From contig CAZRZN010000033.1 in NCBI GenBank assembly GCA_964604565.1, positions 1 to 26,357 on the forward strand: DNA of 26,357 bases, written 5' to 3'. The stretch is from CAZRZN01 sp964604565 (GTDB taxonomy: Bacteria; Pseudomonadota; Alphaproteobacteria; Rhodobacterales; Rhodobacteraceae). This document shows, one piece after another, positions 14,749-23,476 of this stretch. Under the pieces are notes generated by a model. The model searched no databases and had not been told where the DNA came from. It saw nothing but the letters and a program-made list of their open reading frames with translations. How positions within the stretch are numbered: position 1 is the first letter of the stretch; each line of letters begins with the position of its first letter. A program made the translations under genes and the position numbers.

Positions 14749-15501
14749 TCAACTGATCGAGTTTATCGAACTTTCCAACAGGTGACGGGTATAGGGCGAA
14801 CGTGCCTCGAAGCGGCGCATCGCCTCCACCGTCAGAACCTCTTCGAAACAGCCGTCCTTCATCACGCCGATCCGCTCACAGAGATGGCCGACGACACCCA
14901 GATCATGCGAGACCATGACATAGGTCAGTTGATGCGCCCGGCGCAGGTCCGCGAGAAGGTTCAGAATCTCGGCCTGGACAGAGACATCCAGTGCAGAGGT
15001 TGGTTCATCCAGCAACAGGATGGACGGGTCGCAGGCCAGCGCCCGGGCGATGGCAACGCGTTGCCGCTGGCCGCCAGACAATTGATGCGGAAAACGAAAC
15101 CGGAATCCCGGTCCAAGGCCCACGTCGTCCAGAAGCTGGCCAATGCGCTTGTCGATGTTCTTGACACCGTGCAGGCCCATGGCTTCGGACAGGACGCGGT
15201 CCACCGTCTGGCGCGGATGCAAGGAGGCATAAGGATCCTGAAAGACCATCTGGACCTTGCTGTAGAACGCCTTGCTGCGCCGCGCGCCAAGGGTTTCGCC
15301 CGCGACGGTCATAGTGCCCGACCATGTCGGCACCAGCCCGGCGATGGCGCGCAGGATCGTCGACTTGCCCGATCCGCTTTCCCCGACCAGACCAAAGCTC
15401 TCGCCGGTGGCCACGTCGAAACTGACGTCCCGGACGGCATTCGCGCGGTCGGTTCCGGACCCGAACCAGACGTTCAGGCCTTCTATGCTGAGGGCAGTCA
15501 T
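14749..15501 (-). CDS. DppF/OppF-like peptide ABC transporter ATPase
   Basis: A 250-residue cytoplasmic ATPase of the peptide/nickel class. Walker A GESGSGKST is at 40-48, Q-loop VFQDPYASLHPR at 86-97 (the PYxSLNPR-type motif of this class), signature LSGGQRQR at 141-148, Walker B LLLDEPTSALD at 162-172 and switch histidine in SHD (198-200). It starts at ATG 15501, which overlaps the previous stop (ATGA); the longer frame upstream is antisense-like and unsupported. It is the last gene of the operon, and a strong stem-loop follows its stop. Confidence 0.95.
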   Translation of the reverse strand: MTALSIEGLNVWFGSGTDRANAVRDVSFDVATGESFGLVGESGSGKSTILRAIAGLVPTWSGTMTVAGETLGARRSKAFYSKVQMVFQDPYASLHPRQTVDRVLSEAMGLHGVKNIDKRIGQLLDDVGLGPGFRFRFPHQLSGGQRQRVAIARALACDPSILLLDEPTSALDVSVQAEILNLLADLRRAHQLTYVMVSHDLGVVGHLCERIGVMKDGCFEEVLTVEAMRRFEARSPYTRHLLESSINSIS

Positions 15502-16361
15502 TGGCGGGCACTCACCGATGGGGCCTCTCGCCACGCGGGATCACGCTTGAGCACCTCCAGCCGGTCCCTTGGGCGTTCCAGGTTTGGAACCGAATTGAGC
15601 AGGCCGAGGGTGTAGGGGTGGCGCGCGTTCTTCAGCTCGCTGGCCTTGCATGTCTCGACGATGCGGCCAGCATACATGATCATGATGCGGTCGCAGAATT
15701 TGGCGACAAGGTTCAGGTCATGGCTTATGAACATCAGGCCCATGCCTCTGTCCCGCACCAGCTTGTCGATGATGTCCAGCACTTGCAGCTGCACCGACAC
15801 GTCGAGGGCAGATGTGGGTTCGTCGGCAATCAGGATCTTGGGGTCGGGCAGCAGCATCATGGCAATCATGATCCGCTGTCCCATGCCGCCGGAAACCTCA
15901 TGCGGGTAGAGGTCATAGACCCGTTCGGGATTGCGGATCGCCACTTCGTCCAGCATGGCCATGGCGCGTTTTCGGGCCGCACTTCGGGACACAGGTTCAT
16001 GGGCGCGCAGCGCCTCGACCAGTTGCTGTCCGACGGTCATCACCGGGTTCAGCGAAAATTTGGGGTCCTGCATGATCATCGACACCCGTCCGCCGCGCAG
16101 TTGCCGCATACGGCTTTCGGGGGCGGTCAGGATATCCTCGCCGTGCAATTCCAGTCGGTCTGCCTCTACGAGTCCCGGCGGACGGATCAACCGCAGCACG
16201 GCGCGCCCGGTCATGGATTTGCCGGACCCGCTTTCGCCGACGATGCCAAGCCTTTCCTGACCCAGCGTGAAGGAAATGCCGCGCACGGCATCGAACACAC
16301 CGGTGCGGCTGGGAAATCGGACCCAAAGGTTCTCAACGTCCAGCAGGGGGGCATCGCTCAT
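15498..16361 (-). CDS. DppD/OppD-like peptide ABC transporter ATPase
   Basis: A 287-residue cytoplasmic ATPase. Walker A GESGSGKS is at 42-49, MQDPKFSLNPVM at 97-108, signature VSGGMGQR (156-163) with the GGM form usual in DppD/OppD, Walker B ILIADEPTSALD at 176-187, and H214. The C-terminal HPYTLGLL (248-255) marks the oligopeptide/dipeptide transporter C-terminal region (oligo_HPY). The start at ATG 16361 has AGGAGG 7 nt upstream and overlaps the permease stop as ATGA, so I reject the longer frame to 16466. It pairs with the next ATPase to drive the importer. Confidence 0.95.
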   Translation of the reverse strand: MSDAPLLDVENLWVRFPSRTGVFDAVRGISFTLGQERLGIVGESGSGKSMTGRAVLRLIRPPGLVEADRLELHGEDILTAPESRMRQLRGGRVSMIMQDPKFSLNPVMTVGQQLVEALRAHEPVSRSAARKRAMAMLDEVAIRNPERVYDLYPHEVSGGMGQRIMIAMMLLPDPKILIADEPTSALDVSVQLQVLDIIDKLVRDRGMGLMFISHDLNLVAKFCDRIMIMYAGRIVETCKASELKNARHPYTLGLLNSVPNLERPRDRLEVLKRDPAWREAPSVSARQ

Positions 16362-17272
16362 GAATTGCCCTCCTTGGGGTCTAGGACGTCGCGCAGACCG
16401 TCGCCCAAAAGGTTGAAGGCAAGGCTGATCGAAAAGATCGCGATGCCCGGGATCGTCGCCACCCACCAGTAATCAAGGATGTATTTGCGCCCTTCGGAGA
16501 TCATCGCGCCCCATTCCGGACTGGGTGGCTGTGCCCCAAGACCCAGAAAGCCAAGGCCCGCGGCCGTCAGGATGATCCCGGCCATGTCAAGCGTGACCCG
16601 GATCACCAGCGACGAGATGCACAGCGGCCAGATATGCCGCGTGACGATGCGAAACGGCCCCGCGCCCTGAAGCTTGATCGCATGGATATAGTCCGAGTTG
16701 CGGATTGTCAGCGTCTCGGCCCGGGCGATGCGGGCGTAGGGCGGCCAAGCCGTCAGAGAGATCGCCAGCACCGCATTTTCGATCCCCGCCCCAAGCGCGG
16801 CGACAAAGGCCAGCGCAAGGATCAGCCTTGGAAACGCAAGGAAAATGTCGGTGATCCGCATCAACAGCACGTCGATCCAGCCGCCAGCATAGCCCGAAAC
16901 GGTGCCCATGATCAGGCCCACGACCGGGGCCACCATGACCACCAGAAGGACAATGTAGATCGAGATGCGCGCGCCATAGAGAATGCGCGAATAGATGTCC
17001 CGTCCAAGGCTGTCTGTGCCGAAGATATGCCCGCTTTCGCCCGGGGCCAGCAGGCGCTGCCCAAGATCCTGCGCAAACGGATCATGCGTTGCCAGCAGCG
17101 GCGCAAATATCGCCGCGAGGATCAGGAATGTGAGGACGAACAGCCCGACCATCGCCAGTGTGTTCGAGCGGAAGGTCAGCCAGCCCTTGAACCACGAGGA
17201 CAGGCGCGCCTGTCGGCGCGAGGTCGGCTCGTCGGTCAAAAGCCAGTCGCGAAGGCCTTGCGATGCGGTCAT
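16358..17272 (-). CDS. DppC-like peptide ABC transporter permease
   Basis: A 304-residue inner membrane protein with the OppC/DppC N-terminal domain (short cytoplasmic stretch, first helix at about 40-60 with LAMVGLFVLTFLILAAIFAPLLA, then HIFGTDSLGRDIYSRILYGAR) and about five further helices. The ATPase-coupling loop is DYIHAIKLQGAGPFRIVTRHIWP, followed by GLGFLGLGAQPPSPEWGAMI, a highly conserved family stretch. ATG overlaps the DppB stop (ATGA at 17269-17272), and its stop overlaps the next ATPase start. Confidence 0.95.
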   Translation of the reverse strand: MTASQGLRDWLLTDEPTSRRQARLSSWFKGWLTFRSNTLAMVGLFVLTFLILAAIFAPLLATHDPFAQDLGQRLLAPGESGHIFGTDSLGRDIYSRILYGARISIYIVLLVVMVAPVVGLIMGTVSGYAGGWIDVLLMRITDIFLAFPRLILALAFVAALGAGIENAVLAISLTAWPPYARIARAETLTIRNSDYIHAIKLQGAGPFRIVTRHIWPLCISSLVIRVTLDMAGIILTAAGLGFLGLGAQPPSPEWGAMISEGRKYILDYWWVATIPGIAIFSISLAFNLLGDGLRDVLDPKEGNS

Positions 17273-18324
17273 TTGGCCCTCGGATCGAAGAAGCGGTAGA
17301 GCAGGTCGGAAAAGATGTTGATCCCCACGAAAATGGAGCCGATCACGATGGTGCCCCCCAGAACGGAGTTCATGTCATTGGCCAGCAGCGAGGTCGTGAT
17401 GTATTGCCCGATCCCGGGCCAGGCAAAGATGATTTCCGTCAGCACGGACCCTTCCAGAAGGTTGGCATAGGCCAGCGCGATGACGGTCACCAGCTGGATG
17501 CGGATGTTGCGAAAGGCATGGCCCCAGACCACTTGCCACTCGCTCAGCCCCTTGACCCGTGCGGTGATGACATATTCCGATCCGAGCTGTTCCAGCATGA
17601 AGGACCGCGTCATCCGGCTGATGTAGGCGAGGCTGTAATAGCCCAGCAGGGATGCCGGCAGGATGATGTGGGAGAAAGCGCTGCGGAACACGGCCCATTC
17701 GCCGCGCAGTGCGCTGTCCACCAAGAGCATTCCGGTGATCGGATCCACGATGCCCTGATAAAAGATACCAAGCCGTCCGGGCCCCGAAACCCATCCCAGA
17801 ATGCCGTAAAAGATCAAGAGCCCGACAAGCCCCAGCCAGAAGATCGGCATCGAATAGCCGATCAGGCCGACAAACCGCGCCAGTTGGTCGATCCAGCTGC
17901 CCTGCCGGACGGCGGCCACGACGCCCAGCGGAACGCCCAGAACCACGCCGAACAGGGTGCCCAGCGTCGCCAGTTCCAGCGTCGCGGGGAACACGCGCGC
18001 GATGTCGGTCGTGACTTCCTGACCGGTGCGGATGGATTTGCCAAGATCGCCGTGCAGCACGTCATTCACGTAAATCCCGAATTGCACCAGCAGCGGTTGG
18101 TCCAGCCCAAGGTCGCGGAAGGTCTGATCGTATTGTTCCTGTGTCGCGCGTTCGCCGATGACGGCCAGAACGGGGTCGATCGGCATCACGCGGCCGATCA
18201 TGAAGGTTACAAAGAGCAGCCCGAGAATTGTCACGGCAATGGTGGCAACTGTCGTCAGCGTCTTTTTCAGCCATGGCGGGAAGGACGGCCGCAGCCGTCC
18301 TTCACCTTGGTATGCATCGGCCAT
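17269..18324 (-). CDS. DppB-like peptide ABC transporter permease
   Basis: A 351-residue inner membrane protein of the DppB/OppB type, with a first helix at about 25-45 (ATIAVTILGLLFVTFMIGRVMPIDP), a long periplasmic stretch with DLGKSIRTGQEVTTDI, then five more helices. The coupling loop is EYVITARVKGLSEWQVVWGHAFRN, and the C-terminus carries ANLLEGSVLTEIIFAWPGIGQ as in the family. Its ATG follows the TAA of the binding-protein gene with no gap. It combines with the DppC-like protein to form the channel. Confidence 0.95.
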   Translation of the reverse strand: MADAYQGEGRLRPSFPPWLKKTLTTVATIAVTILGLLFVTFMIGRVMPIDPVLAVIGERATQEQYDQTFRDLGLDQPLLVQFGIYVNDVLHGDLGKSIRTGQEVTTDIARVFPATLELATLGTLFGVVLGVPLGVVAAVRQGSWIDQLARFVGLIGYSMPIFWLGLVGLLIFYGILGWVSGPGRLGIFYQGIVDPITGMLLVDSALRGEWAVFRSAFSHIILPASLLGYYSLAYISRMTRSFMLEQLGSEYVITARVKGLSEWQVVWGHAFRNIRIQLVTVIALAYANLLEGSVLTEIIFAWPGIGQYITTSLLANDMNSVLGGTIVIGSIFVGINIFSDLLYRFFDPRAK

Positions 18325-19920
18325 TTACTTCGTGATGACCCAGTAGGAGACTGCCGTCGTCGCGCCGCCGGCGACGAAGTTCTCGACGCTGGCGCCCATG
18401 CCGTTCTGTTCGATCTGCTGGAACATGACGCCGAACGGGCTGACCTGCTGATGTTCGCGCTGCAATTCCAGATACATCTCGCGGCGGGCATCGGTGTCAT
18501 TCTCCACCACGGCGGCCAATGTCGCCTCGCTCATTTCCGGGATGCTCCAGGCGTTGCGCCATGCCAGCAGGCCAGTCGCGCCTGCCTCGTCCGAATTGTC
18601 CGGGTTGTAGGCGAAGGTGCCCGCGTTGGTGTTGGGGTCGGGGTAGTCGGGTCCCCATGCGCCAAGGTAGATATCGTGTTCGCGTGCACGGTAACGATCC
18701 AGGGTCTGCGCCCCGGTGCCGACGATCAGCTCGATATCGCAGCCAAGCTGGCCCCAGGTGTTTTGCAGCGACTGGGCGATATCCAGACGTTCTTGTGCGT
18801 CGCGCACGGAGATCTTGATCGGTCCACAGTCCGGGTAGCCGGACTCGGCCAGAGCGGCCTTGGCGGCCTCCATGTCGTAGGAGAACGGCGTCTCACCCAG
18901 CGCGCCAAGGAAGGTCCGCGGCAGGAAGGCCTGATGCACGGTATACTGTCCCTTGAGGAAAGATCCCGACATGCCGTCGTAATCGGTGGCCAGCTTCAGC
19001 GCCTCGATCACCTTGGGATCGGCCAGCATTTCCTTCTTCTGGTTGGCCGCGAAATACATCAGTCGGCCGCGCAGTTCGTCAACGATCTTGACGTCATCGA
19101 CCCCTTCAAGGCCCGCGACATCCTCAGGCGACAGGTTGCGCGCCACGTCGATATCGCCGCGTTCCAGCTGAAGACGCTGGGTCGCGCTTTCCTGAATGTG
19201 CTGGACGATCACCCGCTCCATCGCGGGCGTGTCGCCGGCGTAGTTCGGGTTCAGATCCATCAGGACGCTTTCGCTCGGCTTCCAGCTGACAACTTTGTAG
19301 GGGCCGGAGCCTGCGGTGTTGGTGCGCAGCCATTCGTTGCCCATATCGCCGTCGACCTCATTGGCCATGGCGGTCTGCATGTCGACGATGCCACCGATGG
19401 TCGCGGTCAGACAGTTCAGCACGAAGGACAACGCATAAGGTTTGTCCAGCGTCAGGACGAGGGTGCGGTCGTCCGGCGCGACGATGGTTTCCTCGACGTT
19501 GTCGGCGGTAAAGCCGAACTGCGTCAGGATGAAGGACGGCGTCTTGTTCAGCGTGACCGCGCGCCGCAGCGAGAATTCCGCGTCCTTCGCCGTGACCGGA
19601 TTGCCCGATGCGAACATCTGACCCTCGGCGATGGTAAAGGTGATGGTCTTGCCATCCTCAGAGATTTCCCAGCTTTCGGCCAGCTGCGGCTGATATCCTG
19701 CATCCAGATCCAGCGGGTCGAAGTTGACCAGCTTCTGGTAGACGTTGCGGCTCACGTCCGCGCCCGCGAACTCGAAGCTTTCGGCAGGATCGAAGGTCTT
19801 GATGTCGTCGATGCGGTTGGCGATGACCAGCATGTTGGGTGGTGTCTCGGCAAAGCCGGGGGCGGCGACGCCTGCTGTCAGCATTGCGGCGACGGCCGCC
19901 GCTACGAATGATTGTTTCAT
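18325..19920 (-). CDS. Peptide-type periplasmic substrate-binding protein (SBP_bac_5)
   Basis: A 531-residue binding protein. The Sec signal peptide MKQSFVAAAVAAMLTAGVAAPGFA is probably cut after about residue 24. The mature part starts TPPNMLVIANRIDDIKTFDPAESFEFAG and contains the family pattern ISEDGKTITFTIAEGQMFASGNPVTAKDAEFSLRRAV. The start at ATG 19920 has AGGGAG 7 nt upstream; the frame is open further upstream but that part overlaps the dipeptidase gene and lacks a signal. It lies 23 bp after the dipeptidase gene and directly abuts the permease. The ligand is most likely short peptides, judged from the M19 dipeptidase in the operon; this class also binds other solutes. Confidence 0.93.
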   Translation of the reverse strand: MKQSFVAAAVAAMLTAGVAAPGFAETPPNMLVIANRIDDIKTFDPAESFEFAGADVSRNVYQKLVNFDPLDLDAGYQPQLAESWEISEDGKTITFTIAEGQMFASGNPVTAKDAEFSLRRAVTLNKTPSFILTQFGFTADNVEETIVAPDDRTLVLTLDKPYALSFVLNCLTATIGGIVDMQTAMANEVDGDMGNEWLRTNTAGSGPYKVVSWKPSESVLMDLNPNYAGDTPAMERVIVQHIQESATQRLQLERGDIDVARNLSPEDVAGLEGVDDVKIVDELRGRLMYFAANQKKEMLADPKVIEALKLATDYDGMSGSFLKGQYTVHQAFLPRTFLGALGETPFSYDMEAAKAALAESGYPDCGPIKISVRDAQERLDIAQSLQNTWGQLGCDIELIVGTGAQTLDRYRAREHDIYLGAWGPDYPDPNTNAGTFAYNPDNSDEAGATGLLAWRNAWSIPEMSEATLAAVVENDTDARREMYLELQREHQQVSPFGVMFQQIEQNGMGASVENFVAGGATTAVSYWVITK

Positions 19921-19943
19921 GGTATAACTCCCTGTTCCGATTA

Positions 19944-20993
19944 TTATTCGCCCCACGTCTGGCGCAGGACCCTCAGCCAATTCCCATGCGTGATCTTGGC
20001 CATGACACTGTTGTCTACGCCATGAGAGCGCAATGCAATGAGCAGATTGGGCAGGCCGGCGCAATCCGCGATCCCGGCAGGCACAAGCGCCCCATCGAAA
20101 TCCGATCCCAAGCCGACCCTGTCCTCACCCACGCGATCCACCAAATGGTCGAAATGTCGGAGAATGATGTCAAGCTCAAACTCGGCGTCCATCCGTCCGT
20201 CGGGCCTCAGAAACGCGCTGGCAAAGTTGATGCCCACCATTCCATCGCTGTCTCGGATCATGTCGAGCTGGCGGTCGGTCAGGTTGCGCGAATGGGGGCA
20301 TATCGCCCATGCGTTGGAATGTGTCGCGACCAGAGGCGCGTCGGACAGGCGGGCAACATCCTCGACGCCCCGGGCGTTCAGATGCGACAGGTCGACCATG
20401 ATCTTCAGGCGGTTGCATTCCCGGACCAGCGCCTTGCCGGCCTCTGTCAGCCCGGCGCCGATGTCCGGGTCGGACGGGTAGCGGAAGGGCACACCGTGCC
20501 CCCAGACGGTGTCGCGGCTCCAGACCGGCCCGAGGGACCGCAGCCCGCGCGCATGCCACGCGTTCAGCCGCTCAAAGTCGCGGTCAATGGCTTCGGCGCC
20601 TTCGATATGGATCACGGCGGCCATTTCCTCGGCGGGCAGCGCGGTCTCGACCTCGGCGGCGTTGCGGCAGATGCGCACCGCCCCTGCTGCCGCCAATGCG
20701 TCCAGGGCCGCAAGACCCCGTTCGGTCCAGTCGGCGGCCTCCGCCTCGTTCACCGGCTCCGGGAGGGGAATGTCATATGAGGCGTTCTTCATTTCGTCGT
20801 GGCGCACGGCCTTGTCACCGGGACTGGGCACGAAGATCGCGAACATGCCGCCGCCAAACCCTCCGCGCCGCGCCCGAGGTTTGTCGATATGGCCGTCGGG
20901 CAGGCCGGCGGCCACATGCTCTGCCGTCACCTCGCCACGCAGCAGGCGCAGCAGCAGGTCGTTGTGGCCATCGAAGACGGGAAACTCGGGCAT
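19944..20993 (-). CDS. M19-family (membrane/renal-type) dipeptidase
   Basis: A 349-residue binuclear zinc dipeptidase. Metal ligands are visible: H10 and D12 in FDGHND, bridging E131 in IHIEGAE, H204 in DLSH and H225 in ATHS. GSDFDG (296-301), with D298, completes the active site. There is no signal peptide, so the enzyme should be cytoplasmic in spite of the family name. The start is ambiguous between two adjacent ATGs; 20993 is preferred because GGAG is 5 nt upstream of it. It heads the peptide-importer operon, which fits hydrolysis of incoming dipeptides, including possibly D-amino-acid-containing ones that M19 enzymes tolerate. Specificity is not readable from sequence. Confidence 0.93.
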   Translation of the reverse strand: MPEFPVFDGHNDLLLRLLRGEVTAEHVAAGLPDGHIDKPRARRGGFGGGMFAIFVPSPGDKAVRHDEMKNASYDIPLPEPVNEAEAADWTERGLAALDALAAAGAVRICRNAAEVETALPAEEMAAVIHIEGAEAIDRDFERLNAWHARGLRSLGPVWSRDTVWGHGVPFRYPSDPDIGAGLTEAGKALVRECNRLKIMVDLSHLNARGVEDVARLSDAPLVATHSNAWAICPHSRNLTDRQLDMIRDSDGMVGINFASAFLRPDGRMDAEFELDIILRHFDHLVDRVGEDRVGLGSDFDGALVPAGIADCAGLPNLLIALRSHGVDNSVMAKITHGNWLRVLRQTWGE

Positions 20994-21628
20994 CATCTCT
21001 CCAGTGCATGTATAGGGTCGAAAGGCATGGAACAAAGGACCGAACGGTCATGAGCGGCACGCCGCAAAGGTCCCGGCAGATGACCCGCGGCACGACCGGC
21101 GCCGTGCAGGCATGTGCCGATGACCCCGTGGGCAAGGGTCTTCGCGCCCCACGGAGGATCCTGATCCATACATGCACGACCTTGGGTGGTATTCTTTCCG
21201 AATTGTGCGATACCAGACCTGCCTGACAATCAGAACACCTATTGCGCGGTGGATCGACACGCCGCCGTTCCTGTCCGGTCCAGACCGTCATGCACTTTCT
21301 TCGGGCAAGAAATATCCCGGGGGGTCACGGCTCCGCCGTGACGGGGGCAGAGCCCCCTCCACTTTCGATCCATGTCGCAGCATTCATGTTTCACTCCGGG
21401 ATGCGCACATATTTCACGACAGGATGTGCGGTATCGCAACGTGCCATGACCGGTCCACAGCGGTCGGGCACGGAACGGTCTGCGGCGACTCACGGTCAAC
21501 CCAAAGCGCCCGAACATCCGGGCTTTGCCAACCCTCGATATCGGCTGTTTGCGGCGGCTCAGGCCCGGGTTGCGCAGCCGCGACTTGGCACGCGCTCTTG
21601 ACAGGCAGCCCCCTCGCGCCGTCCGATC
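20994..21628. other. Intergenic region between the dipeptidase and phaC genes
   Basis: No gene is supported in these about 635 bases; open frames on both strands lack ribosome binding sites and protein-like composition. The region must hold the promoter of the dipeptide operon. A TATACA box (21014-21009) with TTTGTT 16 nt upstream exists, but it would place the transcript start on the ribosome binding site. The double-hairpin element at 21296-21358 is listed separately. Confidence 0.6.
21296..21358. repeat. Rhodobacteraceae-type extragenic double-hairpin element
   Basis: Two perfect adjacent stems, GTCACGGC-TCC-GCCGTGAC (21324-21342) and GGGGGC-AGA-GCCCCC (21343-21357), lie next to AAGAAATATCCCGGGG. 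On the minus strand this reads GGGGGCTCTGCCCCC, the first hairpin, then CCCGGGATATTTCTTGCC, a combination I recall as dispersed between genes in Rhodobacter/Roseobacter genomes. It is downstream of phaC and may act as a terminator or mRNA stabiliser. Confidence 0.55.
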
Positions 21629-23476
21629 CTATTTCTGGAACACATAGGTGCCGGGCGCGGCTTCCTTCGGCGCATATCGGCCGCGGCCCGTGCCCAATTC
21701 CGGTGGGTCGATCATTGCGCCAGACCGTTGCGCCAGCCAGTCCGACCATGCCAGCCACCATGATCCCTCGACGGAATCCTGCCGCTTTGCCCATGTATCG
21801 GGATCGATGTAGTTGTCGCCCTCGCTCCGCGTGCCGATGCGGTAATGGCGTCGTGGGTGGCCCGGTTCGCTCAATATGCCGCCGTTGTGGCCGCTGCTGG
21901 TCAGAACGAAGGTCAGATGGCTTTCAGTGAAGAGACGCAGTTTGTAGACCGACCGCCAAGGAGCGATATGGTCGTCCTCCGTGCCGACCACAAAGAACGG
22001 CGCCGTGATGTCCTTGAGCGCGATGACCCGGCCTTCGACGGCAAATCGTCCGGCGGTCAGCCGGTTTTCCAGGAAAAGTCCGCGCAGGTAGTCGCCATGC
22101 ATTCGCGCCGGCATCCGCGTGGTATCGTTGTTCCAGACAGTCATGTCGGTGGCCATGTCCCTCTTGCCAAGGAAATAGCGCCTGACCGCGCGCGCATAGA
22201 TCAGATCTTCGGCCCGGATGGAGGCAAAGGTCCGCGACATCTGTGGCCGGTCCAGATAGCCCTGCGCCCACATAAGGTCCTCTATGAAGGCCAATTGGCT
22301 TTCGTCCAGAAAGAGCAGAAGCTCGCCCGCCTCGGAGAAATCGACCTGCGCCGCGAAAAGCGATACGGACGCGAGCCTGTCGTCGCCGTCGCGCGCCATC
22401 GTGCTTGCGGCGATGCTCAGGATCGTCCCGCCGAGACAATAGCCGGTCGCATGTATCTTGCGGCCGGGAAGGATAGCCGAAACCGCGTCGATTGCCTCCA
22501 TCACGCCGTGCTTGCGGTAATCGTCAAGCGACAGATCGGACTGGTCCGCCTTGGGGTTGCGCCATGAGATCGCAAAGACGGTAAAGCCCTGCGAGACGAG
22601 ATAGCGGACCAACGAATTGCGCGGCGAGAGATCAAGGATGTAGTATTTCATGATCCAGGCCGGCACGATGAGGACCGGCTCCGGATGCACCTGGCCTGTG
22701 GTTGGTGCGTATTGGATCAATTCGAAAATCTCGTTTCGATACACCACTTTCCCGGGGGTGCAGGCGATATCTTCGCCAATGCGGAAACCATCCGGGGCGT
22801 CTTTTGGGGTTTGCGTCACGGTCTGGATCAGATCCTCGACGAAATGGGTCGCGCCCTCGGCAAGGTTTCCGCCTTTCCGCCGCAGGGTTTCCTCGATGAT
22901 CTCCGGATTGGTCGCGGGAAAATTCGAGGGCGACATCAGATCCAGTGTCTGCCGGATCAGAAAACGCACGCGGTCGGAATCCTTTTCGCTCAGTCCGCGC
23001 AATGCGTCGGTCGCGTGATCCCACCAGTCCTGCGTGGCAAGAAAGGACTGCTGCCAAAAAGCGAAGGGCATCTTGGACCAGGCTGCATGCGTGAAACGAT
23101 GGTCGTGGCGGCTTGGGACGAAAGGCGGATCGACCGATTTTCCAAGCGATACACTCGCCATGTGGGTCAGCACCCTGAATGCATTCTTGCCAACCTGTTC
23201 GGAAAGTTCGAGCTGCCGACCCGGGGCGCGGGCCAGATGCATCGCCCAGTCCGACCAGGCCTGAACGATGGAAAACGGTGAGACACCCGCCGTGTTGCGC
23301 GCCATGATCGCCCGCGCGAGCCGGTCGAGATTCTGGTAAGGGTGCACGGTATCCGTAGCGTCTGCGGCTCTTCGATCCGGGTCCGCCTCGGCCGCCGTTG
23401 GCACGGGCAGGTGTCCGGTGTCCTGCGATGCGGAGGGCCGGGCCTTCCGGGCCTTTGAGTCGGGATTCCTTGCCAT
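21629..23476 (-). CDS. phaC: Class I poly(3-hydroxyalkanoate) synthase PhaC
   Basis: A 615-residue polymerase that makes PHB/PHA from (R)-3-hydroxyacyl-CoA at granule surfaces. The N-terminal PhaC domain spans about 110-290, including FVEDLIQTVTQTPKDAPDGF and PAWIMKYYILDLSP. The catalytic domain has the lipase-like box GYCLGG with C347, D502 in GTEDDHIAPW and H530 in SSGHNGGI; the D-H spacing of 28 equals that of Ralstonia PhaC. A charged, disordered tail of about 45 residues precedes the N-terminal domain. The full-length size and single-gene form fit class I, with no PhaE or PhaR subunit. ATG is preceded only by a weak AGGTAGG. Unlike the usual alphaproteobacterial locus, phaP, phaR, phaZ and phaAB are not adjacent. 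Confidence 0.96.
   Translation of the reverse strand: MARNPDSKARKARPSASQDTGHLPVPTAAEADPDRRAADATDTVHPYQNLDRLARAIMARNTAGVSPFSIVQAWSDWAMHLARAPGRQLELSEQVGKNAFRVLTHMASVSLGKSVDPPFVPSRHDHRFTHAAWSKMPFAFWQQSFLATQDWWDHATDALRGLSEKDSDRVRFLIRQTLDLMSPSNFPATNPEIIEETLRRKGGNLAEGATHFVEDLIQTVTQTPKDAPDGFRIGEDIACTPGKVVYRNEIFELIQYAPTTGQVHPEPVLIVPAWIMKYYILDLSPRNSLVRYLVSQGFTVFAISWRNPKADQSDLSLDDYRKHGVMEAIDAVSAILPGRKIHATGYCLGGTILSIAASTMARDGDDRLASVSLFAAQVDFSEAGELLLFLDESQLAFIEDLMWAQGYLDRPQMSRTFASIRAEDLIYARAVRRYFLGKRDMATDMTVWNNDTTRMPARMHGDYLRGLFLENRLTAGRFAVEGRVIALKDITAPFFVVGTEDDHIAPWRSVYKLRLFTESHLTFVLTSSGHNGGILSEPGHPRRHYRIGTRSEGDNYIDPDTWAKRQDSVEGSWWLAWSDWLAQRSGAMIDPPELGTGRGRYAPKEAAPGTYVFQK

Noticed and set aside
15501..16466. 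Upstream extensions of the two peptide-transporter ATPases to 15534 and 16466
   Set aside because: The shorter starts overlap the previous stop codons as ATGA, one has a perfect AGGAGG, and the extensions do not resemble ATPase N-termini.
17263..19911. An 882-codon open frame on the plus strand across the dipeptide transporter genes
   Set aside because: It lies antisense to a binding-protein and a permease gene with full family motifs, has His/Arg/Gln-rich sequence with no domain, and is explained by GC-biased codon positions of the real genes.
21009..21036. TATACA with an upstream TTTGTT as promoter of the dipeptide operon
   Set aside because: The -10 is good, but the predicted transcript start would fall on the ribosome binding site of the dipeptidase and the -35 is weak, so it is not listed as a feature.
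21172..21930. A 252-codon plus-strand frame spanning the region after phaC
   Set aside because: It runs through the double-hairpin repeat and antisense into phaC, with no start signal or protein-like pattern.
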